A DNA stretch of 64,000 bases from Nostoc favosum CHAB5714 (lineage in GTDB: Bacteria > Cyanobacteriota > Cyanobacteriia > Cyanobacteriales > Nostocaceae), in assembly GCF_020829495.1 (NCBI RefSeq), contig NZ_JAIVFQ010000015.1, forward strand, positions 59,422 to 123,421, written 5' to 3'. Below are positions 26,728 to 34,871 of the stretch, one piece after another (positions within the stretch are counted from its first letter, which is position 1; each line of letters begins with the position of its first letter). The translations under genes and the position numbers were made by a program. The notes beneath the pieces are model-generated. The model was not told where the DNA came from and made no database searches. It saw only the letters and a program-made list of their open reading frames with translations.

Positions 26728-26868
26728 CCTGACTTTTGATGTCATGTGCAAAAGCCCACGAAAAACCTAACCCCCAACCCGTGGCGGGAAGGGGGAAATT
26801 CAAAGTCTCTCTCCTTAAAGGAAGAGAGAAATAGAAGTGAGGTTTTCCAGATGCCATGAAAAGTCAGG
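26728..26868. mobile_element. MITE-like element, shell E, with 7-bp target duplication
   Basis: Ends CCTGACTTTT (26728-26737) and AAAAGTCAGG (26859-26868) are perfect inverted repeats. TACAAAT flanks both sides (26721-26727 and 26869-26875). The 141-base element carries GAGAGA/TCTCTC and CCCGTGGCGGG palindromes and matches 3865-4010 in inverse orientation. The whole stretch 26331-26907 otherwise shows no gene. Confidence 0.82.
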
Positions 26869-26898
26869 TACAAATCCTGCCCTGTAAATTAAACCTTT

Positions 26899-26928
26899 AG
26901 ACATAACTTATTTAGTTATGTCTTTTTT
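26899..26928 (+). terminator. Factor-independent terminator on the plus strand
   Basis: AGACATAACT/AGTTATGTCT stem followed by six T residues. It overlaps the 3' end of the minus-strand VOC gene, but the T-run serves plus-strand transcripts, and no plus-strand gene lies upstream. A non-coding transcript from 26400-26900 is possible. Confidence 0.65.
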
Positions 26929-27312
26929 GTTAGTAGTCTCAAAACGTTGAATTTCAATTAAATAACCACTGGGATCACGCAAAAAACAGTGGTAAATGTT
27001 GTACTTTTCGTTTAGTGAAGGTAGTTTTTCAAATTCAACGCCACGATCTTTGAGATATTCAAACCATTCATCTACCTGCTGTGTTACCAAGGTAAAAATG
27101 ACACTTGATTGCTTGTCGGCTGGAGGAGTTGAGATTTCGCTTGTTTGACAAAAACCTAAGTATCCAGAACCACTGACAGTATAAATCCGACAGGTTCCTT
27201 GATCAAGCCATAACTCCAAACCGAGTTTTTGTTCGTAGAATTCTGTAGATGCATTGAGATTATGGGTATAAAAGAAGGTAATTTGTTGGTCGATTTGCGG
27301 ATAAACAGACAT
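26908..27312 (-). CDS. VOC superfamily (glyoxalase/bleomycin-resistance-type) protein
   Basis: 134 residues with a beta-alpha-beta-beta-beta layout in two halves: ITFFYTHNLNASTEFYEQKL and LELWLDQGTCRIYTVSG, then VIFTLVTQQVDEWFEYLKDR and HCFLRDPSGYLIEIQRFE. The final DPSGYLIEIQ motif is a hallmark and supplies the glutamate ligand of metal-dependent members. The first-half ligand position is less clear. The reaction cannot be inferred. It is transcribed away from a cluster of candidate small RNAs, and its coding end forms half of a plus-strand terminator. Confidence 0.8.
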   Translation of the reverse strand: MSVYPQIDQQITFFYTHNLNASTEFYEQKLGLELWLDQGTCRIYTVSGSGYLGFCQTSEISTPPADKQSSVIFTLVTQQVDEWFEYLKDRGVEFEKLPSLNEKYNIYHCFLRDPSGYLIEIQRFETTNKKDITK

Positions 27313-27314
27313 AA

Positions 27315-27428
27315 ATACATTTGAGTATATACCCTAACGACATCTGGCGATCGCATAGGTGAAAATTAATTGATGTTAGAAACCTGTTACTGCTCCAGAT
27401 GCCTTAAACGCATCTGGAGTTTCTTTTT
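27315..27428 (+). ncRNA. Candidate small RNA, copy a
   Basis: Begins with a block TACATTTGAGTATATACCCT that recurs 370 bases downstream and ends with a strong terminator (CTCCAGATGC, short loop, GCATCTGGAG, then TTTCTTTTT). No coding capacity is evident. The conserved block may be promoter plus 5' end, giving a transcript of at most about 100 bases. Confidence 0.5.
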
Positions 27429-27542
27429 GGAAATAAGCGATGTCTACGACGGGCTGTTCGGTGTCGCAATTTTCCAAATCATCCGGATATGCCAAAACAC
27501 GGCTGAATAGGGATGCATACTGAATTATCTATATCTAAACAT

Positions 27543-27620
27543 GGGGCATCAGTTATTGATGTACCCCTCCTGCCAAACAACTCTCGCAAAACAGCCTCAG
27601 ATTAACTGGGGCTGTTTTGC
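27543..27620 (+). ncRNA. Two-hairpin structure between candidate sRNA copies
   Basis: GGGGCATCA/TGATGTACCCC (27543-27567) is followed by a 15-base-pair hairpin GCAAAACAGCCTCAG/CTGGGGCTGTTTTGC (27586-27620) with one wobble. The second could end a transcript, but its T-run is weak. It is a third candidate RNA in this spacer. Confidence 0.35.
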
Positions 27621-27683
27621 GTTACTTCCGATAGAGAAGTTGGTAAACGAGAAGCACAGTGGTTTGTCCTCATAGACTTTTAT

Positions 27684-27799
27684 TTACATTTGAGTGTATA
27701 CCCTGATGACGTAGGATTCTCTTACGGTGAAAATTTGGTATAGGTAAATGCGTATCTTTCCTGGCTCCAGATTTGCCACAAATATTTCTGGAGTTTTTT
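27684..27799 (+). ncRNA. Candidate small RNA, copy b
   Basis: Starts with TACATTTGAGTGTATACCCT, nearly the same as copy a, shares GGTGAAAATT inside, and ends CTCCAGATTTG...ATTTCTGGAG followed by six T residues. The terminator stem differs in sequence from copy a but keeps pairing, as expected for diverged paralogues. Confidence 0.5.
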
Positions 27800-27817
27800 C
27801 ATTATTGGTGTTTAAAA

Positions 27818-27952
27818 TTACCCATCTAATCTAAACTCTACTGAAAACGGCTGAATTGCAAAACGTACTTGGCTTCGACAATACTCACAGCATCCTTTCG
27901 CACGTTCAGCAACAGCCTTTTTCTGTTGCATCGTGACTCGATTTTCAGACAT
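27818..27952 (-). pseudogene. Truncated HNH endonuclease gene
   Basis: 44 codons, MSENRVTMQQKKAVAERAKG followed by CCEYCRSQVRFAIQPFSVE, then FRLDG and stop. I recognise the start of the cyanobacterial HNH endonucleases that read ...CCEYC...FSVEHI.P. Here the sequence diverges exactly at the first histidine of HNH, so the catalytic part is absent. It overlaps the end of the preceding gene by eight bases, the arrangement seen with intact pairs. The remnant ends beside candidate sRNA copy b. Confidence 0.7.
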
Positions 27953-28346
27953 ACATTTGCGTCTGAATTCCTAAATTTCCCATCAAAGCAATGAGTGAAA
28001 TACCACGCAGACGCGCCAACTCTGCTAAATATTCAATGCGTTGTGCTTGCAGTTTTTCTATCTGTTCAGTTAAGTTCAATAACTCTCTATATTCATTGCT
28101 TGTGATATTTTCAGCCTCTCTTTTACTAAGTAATTCGTTGTAATGGTTCTGAGTATCTGAAGGAATACCTTGATTAATTTTAAGTAACAATTCAGCCTCG
28201 GTTTGCGGCAAGCTAGAAGCTTTGCGTTGCGCTTGTAAGGCGAGAACTTGAGATACAAATCGCTCTAAATCTGGTTGATTTAACTGCTCAACTGCCTTTA
28301 GTAGTTCTTCAGAAGATAGTTGTATTTCAACTTTCGCTGTTGACAT
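27945..28346 (-). CDS. Conserved protein typically paired with an HNH endonuclease
   Basis: 133 residues with no cysteine-rich or catalytic motif, mostly helical and charged: STAKVEIQLSSEELLKAVEQ, LNQPDLERFVSQVLALQAQR, LNLTEQIEKLQAQRIEYLAE, then LARLRGISLIALMGNLGIQ. Nearly identical architecture occurs widely in cyanobacteria immediately before a small HNH endonuclease gene, and an eight-base overlap with such a (now truncated) gene is seen here. It might be a partner or inhibitor of that nuclease. This is inference from context only. Confidence 0.65.
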   Translation of the reverse strand: MSTAKVEIQLSSEELLKAVEQLNQPDLERFVSQVLALQAQRKASSLPQTEAELLLKINQGIPSDTQNHYNELLSKREAENITSNEYRELLNLTEQIEKLQAQRIEYLAELARLRGISLIALMGNLGIQTQMYV

Positions 28347-28488
28347 TTTTTAGATTTAACCAGCTAACTTATTGATATTCTATCAACTGACTCATAACAG
28401 TGAGTGCTTACGGGCAAAGCAAAATAGTTAAGCGATCGCACCCCCAATTTTGACTAAATCAAAGTGCGATCGCACTAAATATAAATGT

Positions 28489-29313
28489 TTATTTCGTTAT
28501 ATATGTCACAAAAATATCCTTTTTCATCTCTACTTCCGCCGCAGCATCTGGATTATAAGTCGGTGATAATAAAAAACTAACAAATGACGGTAAAGGAACT
28601 CCAGTTTTGGAACTACATGAGGGATACAATAATGTATAAAAAGGTTCGGCTACAGAAGGAGTACCAAGTTTAACACCCATAGCAGTTGCTAAAGCCTGAG
28701 CGCGACTTTGAGCGTCTTTCATCGCTGATTGATAAACTGAACTCTGTAAAGCCTGACAATCATTTACTGCATACTCAACGCCCACACTCTTGACAGAAAG
28801 ATTTTCAATTTCGCTTGTTGCTTTGTTTGCTGTACCAACAATTTCCTGCACGCGCTCGCGTGTTGGTTTTTCGAGTCTCACCAATATCTTTGCGTTATTT
28901 TCACTGGAATTTGTGCTAATTTGCACTTGAATCTTATCAGCATTAATCCCTTTGGCAACTAGGCTATTAACTACAGGCTGAAGAGTTGCTTTAGTTAGTG
29001 ATTTTTTGCTTGGTAAAGATTCTGCTGCTGTTTTGTAATTTAAAAGTAGAGTCGGTGAGGATATGCGGCGGGTTTCGGGTAGAGATGACGGTTGCGTTTC
29101 TAACTGATCAGTGCTAGCTCCCCTACTGAATACCAATTCAATATCGGCTGTATCTGCTGGCACTCTCACGGCCCCTTGACCGATTACCATTAACGAATGG
29201 CGATCGCTTGCTGGTGGGTAAAATAATTGGGCATTAGTGACTTTGGGCGTTAATGCTCCCACCCCGACAGTCATGGTAATACTTACCACCATTAGAGCAG
29301 TTATTTTTCTCAT
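28489..29313 (-). CDS. SIMPL (DUF541) domain periplasmic protein
   Basis: 274 residues from the ATG at 29313; the longer frame starts at a weak TTG. A signal peptide (MRKITALMVVSITMTVGVGA, cleavage near TNAQ) precedes the SIMPL domain. SLMVIGQGAVRVPADTADIE is the hallmark start, ALQSSVYQSAMKDAQSRAQA lies in the middle, and LATAMGVKLGTPSVAEP is the conserved segment before the last strands. The family forms oligomeric periplasmic or outer-membrane proteins of uncertain function, some linked to stress. It is monocistronic in appearance. Confidence 0.82.
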   Translation of the reverse strand: MRKITALMVVSITMTVGVGALTPKVTNAQLFYPPASDRHSLMVIGQGAVRVPADTADIELVFSRGASTDQLETQPSSLPETRRISSPTLLLNYKTAAESLPSKKSLTKATLQPVVNSLVAKGINADKIQVQISTNSSENNAKILVRLEKPTRERVQEIVGTANKATSEIENLSVKSVGVEYAVNDCQALQSSVYQSAMKDAQSRAQALATAMGVKLGTPSVAEPFYTLLYPSCSSKTGVPLPSFVSFLLSPTYNPDAAAEVEMKKDIFVTYITK

Positions 29314-29531
29314 GTCCTGGGAATATCCTTTGAACCTAGTAATTGTCAAAGTTTACACCTCAAGGGGAATATACTTAAAAAAATATTAACTCATCCCATG
29401 TCTACGAAAACATCGCAAGTCTTTCCGACACGCTCCTGCGATCGCTCCTTTTCATAGCCGTAGGGAAATCGAAGTCATTAGTCATTCATACCAATAACTA
29501 AGGACAAATGACTAATGACTAAAGATTTTCG

Positions 29532-29744
29532 TTAACCAAACCAGTGAGAGGGTTCACAAGCTGATTGAACTGTTTCACAAACACGATGGCTAATCCAATC
29601 TGACTTTTCTTGAACAATTAAACAAATGCCTTGGTGAATCAAATTCTGTAAATGTAGTTGCTGCTCTAAGGGTTTACGAGGCAATTTGTAATAAGCCAAG
29701 CTTCCTTCTTCAGCCTCCGCTAGCGGAATATGTCCGTCAGACAT
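29532..29744 (-). CDS. Small hypothetical protein
   Basis: 70 residues beginning MSDGHIPLAEAEEGSLAYYK. It has three cysteines (GICLIV, HRVCETV, QSACEPSHWFG) and no signal peptide. The ATG has no clear ribosome site. I do not recognise the family. The composition resembles expressed small cyanobacterial proteins more than random sequence. Confidence 0.4.
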   Translation of the reverse strand: MSDGHIPLAEAEEGSLAYYKLPRKPLEQQLHLQNLIHQGICLIVQEKSDWISHRVCETVQSACEPSHWFG

Positions 29745-29899
29745 GGCGCTGTAAAAGGAGGGAATACGGTTGAGAACGAAAGTTGGCTTCGCTTATTTTA
29801 GTTAAAATTTATACTGTTTTACAGCATGATTTATTAAAGCAGCGTCCAATATGCTGGTAAATTCGCTACATTTTATATTTATAATCCTAATTATTTCAA

Positions 29900-29922
29900 A
29901 TTTATGCCAAAAAGGCATAAAT
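29900..29922. promoter_or_regulatory. Perfect palindrome ATTTATGCC / GGCATAAAT
   Basis: Nine-base arms around AAAAA in the 414-base spacer 29745-30158. It could be an operator for the gene starting at 29744 or a small repeat. No regulator can be assigned. Apart from this and the terminator at 30107, the spacer shows nothing. Confidence 0.35.
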
Positions 29923-30106
29923 CTACATAAAACGCAGCATAAAAGCTAGGGGATCAAGATTAACGGTAATAAAACAACTTGAATTAGGAACAAGTTTTTA
30001 ATGAAGTTAAGCTCTGTTGTTAATTTACATCACTTTTTAGAATTGTGGCAAAATTTGCTGTTTCATCTAAAAAACTTATTTGTTGCATGTTGATTTAGTA
30101 ACTCAG

Positions 30107-30146
30107 AAAAATAGCGACTCGCTAGACGGAAAAATCAGTCTAGCGA
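30107..30146 (-). terminator. Terminator of the FAD oxidoreductase gene
   Basis: Arms TCGCTAGAC and GTCTAGCGA (30119-30146), followed on the minus strand by a T-run (30111-30107). It lies 13 bases after the stop of the minus-strand gene. Confidence 0.75.
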
Positions 30147-30158
30147 CAGATGAAGGGA

Positions 30159-31223
30159 TCAGACAAAAACGTTTAGAAAGTTCACATTATCTAAAGGTAG
30201 ATGACGCAACTTATTATTAATTTCATCAGCAGCAGCTAATCCAGAAAGCATCGCACCTTCGGCAAGATTGCCGCCACACCAATCACCACAGCAAACTAAA
30301 GGTAAGGGAGTTCCGGTAGACAAAAAAGCTTCATGCCAAGGACGGCTAGGAAAGGCATAACGCCAACGATGTACTTGCATCCATTCAGGAGTATTCAGCC
30401 AAGGAAGGGACAGAGATTCAGCTGCTCGTTGCAACATAAGCTGTCCGACAGGTTGTAAATCCTGGGATTCTAGATGGCGTTGAGCGAAATCAGCGCTACT
30501 TTGCACCACAAAATGTGGTTGCTGAGGGTTTGGACGCTTGCTACTGTCCAAACCAATCCATGCTAAATCAGCATCATCTACAAAAGTTAGAGCTTTCCAC
30601 TGAGGGAGTGGTTGGGATGTGGAAGGATATCCAGCGATCGCACTAATTGAAGGGTAAAATTCCACAGAACGCAAATTATCAAGAAAGACTGCATCCAATA
30701 CACTTTCACCCAAAGGTTCCAACAGCATCACAGCTTGGGGTGCAGGAATGGCGACGACTAAAGCTTTTGCAACTAATTCTTCGTTGCTAGATTCGAGAGT
30801 CAAACGCCAACTATTTTCGACAGTTGGGGTAATAGCGATGACACGCTGATTCAGTAATATTTCTAAACCTGGGGCGAGGGATTTAGCTATCGCACTCATT
30901 CCTCCAGGTGCAACATATCGCGGACTGCGGTTTTTGGGTTCAGATAAAGGAACGCCTGCTGTGAGTTTGTAAACCTCCTCTGTCCAAACTTCCAGGATAT
31001 GGCGCGATCGCAATATCTCCACAAAACGTCTAAATAATTCACCCTTTGGCTCCAGGTAACAAGCCCCATGATCCGCGCAAGTTCCATGCAAGCGGCGTGT
31101 AGCCAGCCTTCCTCCCAAACCACGGGACTTTTCCACCACTAACACCGAATATCCAGCTTTACTTAACTGCTGGGCGCAGACTAAACCGGCTATTCCGGCA
31201 CCAATCACTGCAATATCAGTCAT
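30159..31223 (-). CDS. FAD-dependent oxidoreductase (renalase/amine-oxidase-like)
   Basis: 354 residues. An N-terminal dinucleotide-binding motif, IAVIGAGIAGLVCAQQLSKA, is followed by VVEKSRGLGGRLATRRL, the second FAD contact seen in renalase-like and phytoene-desaturase-like proteins. The C-terminal VCCGDWCGGNLAEGAMLSG motif contacts FAD again. The sequence is cytosolic. The cyanobacterial family has no settled substrate. A strong terminator follows the gene, so it is probably transcribed alone. Confidence 0.85.
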   Translation of the reverse strand: MTDIAVIGAGIAGLVCAQQLSKAGYSVLVVEKSRGLGGRLATRRLHGTCADHGACYLEPKGELFRRFVEILRSRHILEVWTEEVYKLTAGVPLSEPKNRSPRYVAPGGMSAIAKSLAPGLEILLNQRVIAITPTVENSWRLTLESSNEELVAKALVVAIPAPQAVMLLEPLGESVLDAVFLDNLRSVEFYPSISAIAGYPSTSQPLPQWKALTFVDDADLAWIGLDSSKRPNPQQPHFVVQSSADFAQRHLESQDLQPVGQLMLQRAAESLSLPWLNTPEWMQVHRWRYAFPSRPWHEAFLSTGTPLPLVCCGDWCGGNLAEGAMLSGLAAADEINNKLRHLPLDNVNFLNVFV

Positions 31224-31367
31224 GAGTCAATAGTCCCTAGTCATTGGTTATTAGTTATTGGTCATTAGTTATTCGTTATTATCAAAGGACAAAATTACTA
31301 CTAATGACTGCTGAAAGCTAATAGTAGAATAAGGTACACAAAGCTGCATAGAAGGGAGGAAGGGAAA

Positions 31368-32210
31368 TTGGATGAAATGAGGGCGGCGCTAGAGTTAGCG
31401 ACCGAAGAAGAATTGCAAGATTTAACGGCAATTCTATTTAGTCGTAAGTTCAATCCCCTAGACTATGTACACACACCCGAACCCATCGAAGTGCAAAGCC
31501 AAGACCGCAAAGCTTGGCTAGACGCACTAGAGGGCCGCTTTCGCTTTTTGGCGGCAGACGGGATGACAGTATTGCGGGGACGCACAGGCCAGGTAACTTA
31601 CCGAGAAGCATTAGTTCACGTATGTAAGTATCTAAAAATTCCCTATTCTAATCAGCTGGCAACCATTGATTTAGAATCAGAAGTATTTTTGCATCTGCTA
31701 GGACAGGTGTGGAAAAAATTGCCTGAACAGGAAAAGCAAAAATTGACTGTACAAGTGCAGCGTCAGCTTGTCAAATCAGAATTAAAAGAACCGCTACCAC
31801 TTTTATTGCAACGTGACCCCTTGGGCTTACTTTTCAAAGGCGGTAGTGCGATCGCTGTTACTTCTATGCTCCAGCCATTTGTACTTAAGCAAATTGCTCG
31901 TCAATTTGCCATCCACTTTGCTACTTATGAAGTAGCCAAACAAGCGGCGATTACAGGCTCAGAAGCAGCTACAAAGCAGTTTCAAAGCTATGTAGCTATG
32001 CAAATGGCGCAACGGGGTATGACTGTGAATGCAGCTCGTTATGGGGCAGCCCGCACCATGTTTGCTGTGATTGGGCCGATAATGTGGACTTGGTTTTTTG
32101 CAGATTTAGGGTGGAGAGCGATCGCCACTAACTATGGTCGGATCATCCCGACTATTTTCACTTTAGCTCAAATTCGCCTCACTCGTGAGGAATGTTGGGA
32201 GCCAGCTTGA
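31368..32210 (+). CDS. YaaW-family (UPF0174) protein
   Basis: 280 residues. I keep the TTG start at 31368 because GGAGG lies eight bases upstream and the family usually begins MDExRAALELAT; an ATG three codons later is the alternative. EEELQDLTAILFSRKFNPLD and the helical middle are typical. The end (YGAARTMFAVIGPIMWTWFF) is hydrophobic and could touch the membrane. The Escherichia relative YaaW has no established function. The gene overlaps the following ligase gene by 19 bases, so the two are probably co-transcribed. Confidence 0.75.
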   Translation: MDEMRAALELATEEELQDLTAILFSRKFNPLDYVHTPEPIEVQSQDRKAWLDALEGRFRFLAADGMTVLRGRTGQVTYREALVHVCKYLKIPYSNQLATIDLESEVFLHLLGQVWKKLPEQEKQKLTVQVQRQLVKSELKEPLPLLLQRDPLGLLFKGGSAIAVTSMLQPFVLKQIARQFAIHFATYEVAKQAAITGSEAATKQFQSYVAMQMAQRGMTVNAARYGAARTMFAVIGPIMWTWFFADLGWRAIATNYGRIIPTIFTLAQIRLTREECWEPA

Positions 32211-33571
32211 ACAAGGTTTTTGACTATTTCAAGTCTCGTTGGCGATCTTCTTGGAACTACTCTCTATGGGCACTGTTAATCTTCCCATTGAGTCCTTTAG
32301 TGGGGGCTGTGACTATCGGTTTTGTCTCATTAATCACTTGGTTGAAACAATCCCGCAAAATTAGTCGCCGCCCCCTCAACTGGGGATTTGCCCTTTTGAG
32401 TGTCTTGCTGATCGTGAGTGCTGGGTTTGCCGATGACAAGACAGCAGCTTTCCTCGGCTTATTTAATTTATTACCCTTCTTTTTACTTTTCGTTGCCCAT
32501 AGCGCCCTGATTCAAACATTTACCCAATTGCGGCAAATGGCTTGGGTTTTGGTGATCGGTTCTATGCCCCTGGTAATTATCGGCTTGGGGCAGTTATTTT
32601 TAGGCTGGAGTTTGAATTTAGAGATTTTATGGGTTGTGTTGAATTGGATAATCGTACCAGGAGGAAATCCGCCAGGTCGCATAGCCTCACTCTTCTTGCA
32701 CGCTAACACCTTCGCAGCTTATCTAGCGATAATTTTCATTCTTGGTTTAGGGTTGTGGCTAGAAAACTATCAGCAACTAAGAGTCAAAAGTAAACAGTCA
32801 TTTCTCCCCCATCTCCCCAGTAGAGACGTGATTAATCGCGTCTCTAGCCACTCCCCACTCCCCTTTCTCTTCCTAAGCGTGGCGATGATTACAAATTTCA
32901 TCGCCTTGATTTTTACCAACTCGCGCAATGGGTGGGCGATCGCTATTTTTGCCTGTTTAGCTTATGCACTCTACCAAGGTTGGCGCATTCTTGTGGGTGG
33001 CGTCGCTGCGATCGTCTCTAGTGTGCTTTTGGCAGCTTTTGCTCCCTCGCCAGTCGCTCAAATTTTTCGTCAGTACGTTCCTGCCTTCTTTTGGGCAAGG
33101 TTAAATGATGACATGTATCCAGATAGACCAGTCGCTTTAATGCGAAAAGCTCAGTGGCAGTTTGCCTGGTCTTTAGCTCAGGAACATCCTTTGACTGGCT
33201 GGGGGTTACGCAGCTTTAGTGGACTCTACCAAGCGCAGATGCAGATTCCCTTAGGTCATCCCCATAACTTGTTTTTGATGTTATCTGCTGAAACTGGTTT
33301 TCCCAGTACTCTGTTATTTTTTGGCTTACTCGCTTGGATTTTGATTACAGGTGTCCAATTCCTCCGAAAGTCAAAATATATAAATAAAGAAGACAGATTG
33401 ATATTTTTCAGTTATCTTCTGGCTTTTGTTGGGTGGGTTCTATTCAATACAGTAGATGTAACCATATTCGATTTTCGTTTGAATGCGTTTTCATGGTTAA
33501 TTTTGGCTGCCATCTGTGGAGTAGTACATCGTTATAACCTACATGACAGGCTTGCATCTCATCCAAATTAG
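32192..33571 (+). CDS. O-antigen ligase/polymerase-like membrane protein
   Basis: 459 residues with about ten to twelve membrane spans. The Wzy_C-type region contains LIFTNSRNGWAIAIFACLAY, and the large outer loop has EHPLTGWGLRSFSGLY and GHPHNLFLMLSAETGFPSTL, all hallmarks of the O-antigen ligase superfamily. It likely joins or polymerises lipid-linked glycans at the periplasmic face. Some cyanobacterial members were once named IctB, but I do not assign that. A 24-base palindrome (32822-32845) is inserted in frame in a loop, encoding SRDVINRVS, without disturbing the reading frame. Confidence 0.82.
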   Translation: MLGASLNKVFDYFKSRWRSSWNYSLWALLIFPLSPLVGAVTIGFVSLITWLKQSRKISRRPLNWGFALLSVLLIVSAGFADDKTAAFLGLFNLLPFFLLFVAHSALIQTFTQLRQMAWVLVIGSMPLVIIGLGQLFLGWSLNLEILWVVLNWIIVPGGNPPGRIASLFLHANTFAAYLAIIFILGLGLWLENYQQLRVKSKQSFLPHLPSRDVINRVSSHSPLPFLFLSVAMITNFIALIFTNSRNGWAIAIFACLAYALYQGWRILVGGVAAIVSSVLLAAFAPSPVAQIFRQYVPAFFWARLNDDMYPDRPVALMRKAQWQFAWSLAQEHPLTGWGLRSFSGLYQAQMQIPLGHPHNLFLMLSAETGFPSTLLFFGLLAWILITGVQFLRKSKYINKEDRLIFFSYLLAFVGWVLFNTVDVTIFDFRLNAFSWLILAAICGVVHRYNLHDRLASHPN

Positions 33572-33896
33572 TCAAGTCAGGAAACGACAAACAGCAACTT
33601 CAAATATCCATCATTTCATTTTCAGTGTATGCACTGGGGACATTTAGAGTTTCAAGTTAATAAGATTACTATATTCACGTCTGTGAGTGTGACTAATACC
33701 TAATTAGTTACTGTTGCTGATTGTTGGGAAGGTGTAGGGACAACCCTTTGGGCTTTTCCTGCATGACGGGCATCTCTTGTAGATGCCCTTTTGTATATAT
33801 ATTTATTATTTTTATTCAGTTAAAGCACAATTTTAAAACCTATTGATTTGACGGAATATCTAAAAAAATCTTATCTTTCATAAAGGAATGTAAAAC
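33572..33896 (+). ncRNA. Spacer with a candidate small RNA ending in a terminator
   Basis: GGGCATCT/AGATGCCC (33768-33788) followed by TTTTG is a good terminator. Upstream lies a small AACCC/GGGCT hairpin (33742-33754). The ligase stop is 200 bases away and the next gene starts 108 bases after, so this may be the end of a small RNA starting near 33700, or of the upstream operon. Confidence 0.35.
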
Positions 33897-34415
33897 ATGG
33901 TTACTGAAATGAAATTAGGTCTTTGTAACCCGCCAGAACCTATTTATTTGCATGTGAAAAGCGGAGAATTAAACGGAGAATCCTACCTATGGTATAACTA
34001 CGATATAAATAATGATCAAACTATTCCTGTCCACAAAACAGGGCTAACTGGGTATATCTCTGAACTGAAATTAAAATCGGGAGAATTTAAGGGAAATGTC
34101 AACAATAAATTACACATCGTTGTTAGAGCGGATGAAATTTATGTTGTTAGGACTGGAATAGAAACAAACTTTGCTAAAACTTTCCTTTTAGCTGCATCAT
34201 GTGTCCAGGATTTTTCCAAGCCCCTGATTATCGCTGCAATTGCTGGAAAAGAGAATGTGGTTTTTTGTAACCTCTACGACGCGGCGACTAAAACCAGGAT
34301 TCGCTCTGAATGGAACAGAGATGCCGATTGGCTAGCAATCATTGATAGTGTTCAAACTAAGTTGCAGACATCTCAAAATTCCCATATTGTCTCTGGTGAG
34401 CCAATACTATTCTAG
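33897..34415 (+). CDS. Hypothetical protein
   Basis: 172 residues with an AAGGAATG ribosome site before the ATG. The first half is beta-rich (PIYLHVKSGELNGESYLWYN, LSELKLKSGEFKGNVNNKLH then IVVRADEIYVV), and the second half looks helical (SEWNRDADWLAIIDSVQTKL). The strand pattern is reminiscent of small OB-fold nucleic-acid-binding proteins, but no diagnostic motif is present. The function is unknown. It is AT-rich compared with its neighbours. Confidence 0.55.
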   Translation: MVTEMKLGLCNPPEPIYLHVKSGELNGESYLWYNYDINNDQTIPVHKTGLTGYISELKLKSGEFKGNVNNKLHIVVRADEIYVVRTGIETNFAKTFLLAASCVQDFSKPLIIAAIAGKENVVFCNLYDAATKTRIRSEWNRDADWLAIIDSVQTKLQTSQNSHIVSGEPILF

Positions 34416-34526
34416 AAAAATTGTGGAGGCTGGGGAAGTTGGTTAAGCAATTTATTTCCCAGCTTTATTCGCTACAACCTAACAAAATCGCATTGCTCCC
34501 TAACGGAGTGATGATTTGTTTTTTAG

Positions 34527-34715
34527 TTATGGCTCTAAGCCTTGGTTACGTTTTTCTTGGATGACTTGTTGTAGTTCATCTACTGAATTGAGACGTTTGC
34601 CATTAGACTGAACGTGTAATGCTAGGGCGTGAATTGCTTCGGTATCGCCACGATTTTGTAAAATATAATCTCGCAATTGCTTGCGTGTCATTTCTCTAAA
34701 GTTAGGCTTATTCAT
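34527..34715 (-). CDS. DUF6887 family small protein
   Basis: 62 residues from the ATG at 34715, six bases after AGAGG; an in-frame TTG two codons earlier is weaker. MNKPNFREMTRKQLRDYILQ followed by LALHVQSNG and LNSVDELQQVIQEKR is the signature I associate with DUF6887. In cyanobacterial genomes this is commonly found next to a DUF6888 gene, as here. No function is known. A toxin-antitoxin-like or mobile role is speculative. Confidence 0.7.
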   Translation of the reverse strand: MNKPNFREMTRKQLRDYILQNRGDTEAIHALALHVQSNGKRLNSVDELQQVIQEKRNQGLEP

Positions 34716-34780
34716 AATCAACCTCTGCTTCTGGATTAATTAAGCTGTTACGCATAAAACTAGTACATTTACCTGATGAC

Positions 34781-34840
34781 TGTTGACCGTTGACTGATGA
34801 CCGATAACCGTCAACCGTCAACCGTCAACCGTCAACGATT
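34781..34840. repeat. Short tandem repeat of CCGTCAA heptamers
   Basis: About six units of CCGTCAA/TGACCGTTGA type lie between the DUF6888 and DUF6887 genes. The two genes would normally be adjacent, so the array lengthens their spacer. Confidence 0.75.
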
Positions 34841-34871
34841 ATAAAGAATGTTTATATAATTTAGACGCATA

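Noticed and set aside
27315..27428. Assignment of the candidate small RNA to Yfr1 or Yfr2
   Set aside because: The conserved loop sequences I remember for those families are not present.
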